NCBI GenBank assembly: GCA_009774465.1 | Contig: VSNT01000152.1 | Span: forward strand, 1-7,786 | Source of the DNA: Lachnospiraceae bacterium | GTDB taxonomy: Bacteria; Bacillota_A; Clostridia; Lachnospirales; Lachnospiraceae | Direction of reading: 5' to 3' | Length of the DNA: 7,786 nucleotides | Shown: positions 6,179-7,786 of the stretch, piece after piece | Layout of the letters: every line of letters starts with the position of its first letter | Position numbering within the stretch: position 1 is the first letter of the stretch | Made by a program: the position numbers and the translations under genes | Notes under the pieces: generated by a model | Told to the model about the DNA's origin: nothing | The model's input: the letters and a program-made list of their open reading frames with translations, nothing else | Database searches by the model: none

Positions 6179-6889
6179 TTAATCTCCCAAATATGCTTTC
6201 TTCACTTCCTCATTTACCAGAAGTTCTTTTCCGGTTCCTGTCAGGGTAATCTGCCCGTTTTCCAGCGCATATCCCCTGTCTGCAATGGAAAGAGCCATAG
6301 ATGCATTTTGCTCGATTAGAAGTACTGTTTTCCCATTATCCCGTATTCTTAAAATCATGCGGAAAATTTCTTCCACAATCACAGGCGCCAGTCCAAGAGA
6401 AGGCTCGTCCAGCATAATCATTTCCGGATCCATCATAAGCCCCCTTGCTATGGCCAGCATCTGCTGTTCTCCTCCGGAAAGGCTGCCCCCTGCCTGTGCT
6501 GCACGTTCCTTAAGGCGGGGAAACATTTCATACTGCTGCTGTAAAAGCTCCTGTATCTGATTCTTTTTCAGTTTCCTGTTTCCAAGGGTTCCTGTCATTA
6601 AATTTTCATAAACTGTAAGGGAAGGAAAAATCTTACGCCCTTCCGGTACATGTGCAATTCCCAGCTTAACAATTTCCTCCGGCGCCATTTTGGTAATGTC
6701 TCTGCCTTCAAAAATTACCTTTCCGCCTCTTTTGTCCGCCAGCCCGGAAATCGCCTTTAAGGTTGTGGTCTTGCCTGCCCCATTTCCTCCGATCAGGGTA
6801 ATGATTTCATTTTTTCCAACCTCTAAAGAAACGTCTCGAAGCGCCTGAATATAACCATAGTTTACAGAAAGATTTTTAATTTCTAACAT
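6179..6889 (-). CDS. livF: Branched-chain-amino-acid-type ABC importer ATPase LivF
   Basis: A 236-residue ATPase of the HAAT family, full length for LivF. Walker A is GGNGAGKT (34-41). VPEGRKIFPSLTVYENL (81-97) is the characteristic LivF form of the Q-loop region. LSGGE (137-141) is the ABC signature, MIMLDEP (157-163) is Walker B, and IEQN (192-195) has Gln where other ABC proteins have the switch His, as is normal for LivF. It ends with the usual AYLG. It would pair with LivG on the cytoplasmic face of the LivHM permease. It overlaps the end of livG by seven bases, and AAGGAGG lies about 10 bases before its ATG. HAAT importers carry branched-chain amino acids but also urea, amides and aromatic or organic acids. 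With this operon, the cargo may be the catabolic substrate rather than an amino acid. Confidence 0.93.
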   Translation of the reverse strand: MLEIKNLSVNYGYIQALRDVSLEVGKNEIITLIGGNGAGKTTTLKAISGLADKRGGKVIFEGRDITKMAPEEIVKLGIAHVPEGRKIFPSLTVYENLMTGTLGNRKLKKNQIQELLQQQYEMFPRLKERAAQAGGSLSGGEQQMLAIARGLMMDPEMIMLDEPSLGLAPVIVEEIFRMILRIRDNGKTVLLIEQNASMALSIADRGYALENGQITLTGTGKELLVNEEVKKAYLGD

Positions 6890-7674
6890 GTCTGCTGCAC
6901 CTCCTTACCTATCATGCCGGAGCCAAAATATGCAACCTGAACCTCTTTGTCATTCTTCACTTCCTCCGGGGTTCCTTCACAGATCTTTTTTCCAAAATTA
7001 AGTACCAGTATATTGTGACAGCAGTTCATTACAAATTTCATATCATGCTCAATCAAAACAATGGTCAGACCACCCTTATTCAAATCCTGCACAAATTTTC
7101 TAAGTTCTTCTGTCTCCATAGGATTCATGCCTGCCGCCGGCTCATCCAGCAAAAGGATTTTGGGATCTGTTGCCAGGGCTCTTGCAATCTCCACCTTTCT
7201 CTGTACCCCATAGGGAAGGTTTCCCGCCAGCGTATAGGTATATTGGGAAAGCCCCGCCCGCTCAATGGTTTCAAGGCTCTTTTTCGTCACGTATTCCTCG
7301 TCCTGCCGGTAAGTCTTTGTATGCAGCATGGCATCAAACACCCCTGTCTTTGTCCCCTTATGGCAGCCCACTTTTACATTTTCAAGTACCGTCATATATT
7401 TAAACAACTGCATTGCCTGAAAAGTTCTGGTAATTCCAAGCCGGCTGATCACCTCCGGTTTTAAACCTGAAATATCCCTGCCTTCAAAATAAACCTGTCC
7501 TTTTGTAGGTTTGTAAATTCCAGAGCAGACATTAAAAAAGGTTGTTTTTCCCGCGCCATTTGGTCCGATGATGCCAAAGATCTGACCGGAATTAACGGTC
7601 ATACTGATATTATCTACTGCCTTTAATCCGCCAAAATATCTACAGACATTTTCCGTTCTCAGTATTTCACTCAT
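6883..7674 (-). CDS. livG: Branched-chain-amino-acid-type ABC importer ATPase LivG
   Basis: A 263-residue ATPase from the start used here, close to the usual 255 for LivG. Walker A is GPNGAGKT (37-44), TRTFQ (82-86) holds the Q-loop Gln, LPYGVQRKVEIARAL (153-167) is the LivG form of the ABC signature, ILLLDEP (173-179) is Walker B, and IEHD (208-211) carries the switch His210. The start at 7674 is chosen because GGAGG (7682-7686) is seven bases upstream and the family N-terminus (ILRTENVCRYFGGLKAV) follows at once. The open frame extends to 7776, but that part is the livM tail read in another frame. The ATG overlaps the livM stop as TAATG, which points to translational coupling. It works with LivF and the LivHM membrane proteins; the periplasmic-type binding protein and LivH genes are expected beyond the right edge. 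Confidence 0.93.
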   Translation of the reverse strand: MSEILRTENVCRYFGGLKAVDNISMTVNSGQIFGIIGPNGAGKTTFFNVCSGIYKPTKGQVYFEGRDISGLKPEVISRLGITRTFQAMQLFKYMTVLENVKVGCHKGTKTGVFDAMLHTKTYRQDEEYVTKKSLETIERAGLSQYTYTLAGNLPYGVQRKVEIARALATDPKILLLDEPAAGMNPMETEELRKFVQDLNKGGLTIVLIEHDMKFVMNCCHNILVLNFGKKICEGTPEEVKNDKEVQVAYFGSGMIGKEVQQTC

Positions 7675-7786
7675 TATGCGCCCTCCTCTTCCACCTTTTT
7701 TAATTTCATTTTTCTTCGCGTGCCTCCTGCAAGAATACTGTTTGACGCGCCTACAAGCCCCTGGGGACGTATCCACATCATAACAA
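7674..7786 (-). CDS. livM: Branched-chain-amino-acid-type ABC importer permease LivM (C-terminal end)
   Basis: The last 36 codons of a gene that enters from the right edge; the stop is TAA at 7674-7676. The readable tail begins VMMWIRPQGLVGA, which matches the conserved ending of LivM and LivH permeases (a hydrophobic residue, then RPQGLxG just after the last membrane helix). It ends with a charged, Lys/Arg-rich and then Glu-rich cytoplasmic tail (RRKMKLKKVEEEGA). The position directly before livG, with a one-base overlap (TAATG), supports LivM, the usual neighbour of livG, rather than LivH. Only the tail is present, so nothing can be said about substrate. Confidence 0.8.
   Translation of the reverse strand, partial: VMMWIRPQGLVGASNSILAGGTRRKMKLKKVEEEGA

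Noticed and set aside
6307..6312. Gln in place of the switch His in LivF as a defect
   Set aside because: The IEQN form is normal in LivF proteins, so it is not a sign of a dead ATPase.
7675..7776. A 34-residue N-terminal extension of LivG
   Set aside because: The bases encode the livM tail in another frame. The internal ATG at 7674 has an ideal GGAGG site and begins at the family's normal N-terminus.
1..7786. tRNA, rRNA, CRISPR arrays, insertion sequences and attachment sites
   Set aside because: None was seen by eye: coding sequence fills nearly the whole window, and no array, transposase or long terminal repeat is visible.

Overview
The window looks like chromosomal DNA of a low-to-moderate GC Gram-positive anaerobe, most likely a gut Clostridia/Lachnospiraceae-type organism. 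This rests on the strong AGGAGG-type ribosome binding sites, the protein style and the tight operon spacing; it is inference, as no rRNA or marker gene is present. Every supported gene is on the minus strand, so transcription runs from high to low coordinates. Nearly all the sequence is coding. The longest gaps are 90 bases (1983-2072) and 73 bases (4921-4993).

Right block (2073-7786, read right to left): the 3' end of a livM-type permease, then livG and livF ATPases of a branched-chain-amino-acid-type (HAAT) ABC importer, a FluG-like metal-dependent amidohydrolase, a KDPG/KHG aldolase fused to a C-terminal VOC (glyoxalase-like) domain, a PfkB-family 2-keto-3-deoxygluconate (KDG) kinase and a classical short-chain dehydrogenase. 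Gaps are -7 to 28 bases except for the 73-base gap before the aldolase. This reads as one catabolic operon. Importer and hydrolase would bring in and open a substrate, the dehydrogenase would adjust oxidation state, and kinase plus aldolase would finish through KDG to KDPG to pyruvate and glyceraldehyde 3-phosphate. The substrate is not known. A HAAT-type importer and an amidohydrolase are unusual partners for KDG genes, and no sugar-acid dehydratase is visible, so this is the most promising candidate for an undescribed pathway.

The 73-base gap before the aldolase gene holds a 10-base direct repeat and two overlapping inverted repeats. One of them would hide the aldolase ribosome binding site, so it may be a translational control element.

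Left block (1-2041): a near-consensus sigma-A promoter starts a second unit with an AAA/DUF4143 ATPase that carries a nuclease-like C-terminal fold, followed after 28 bases by the 5' part of a polytopic GT-C/GT39-like membrane glycosyltransferase that runs off the left edge. That gene carries a run of eight G within its coding sequence at the window boundary. No convincing intrinsic terminator separates the two blocks.
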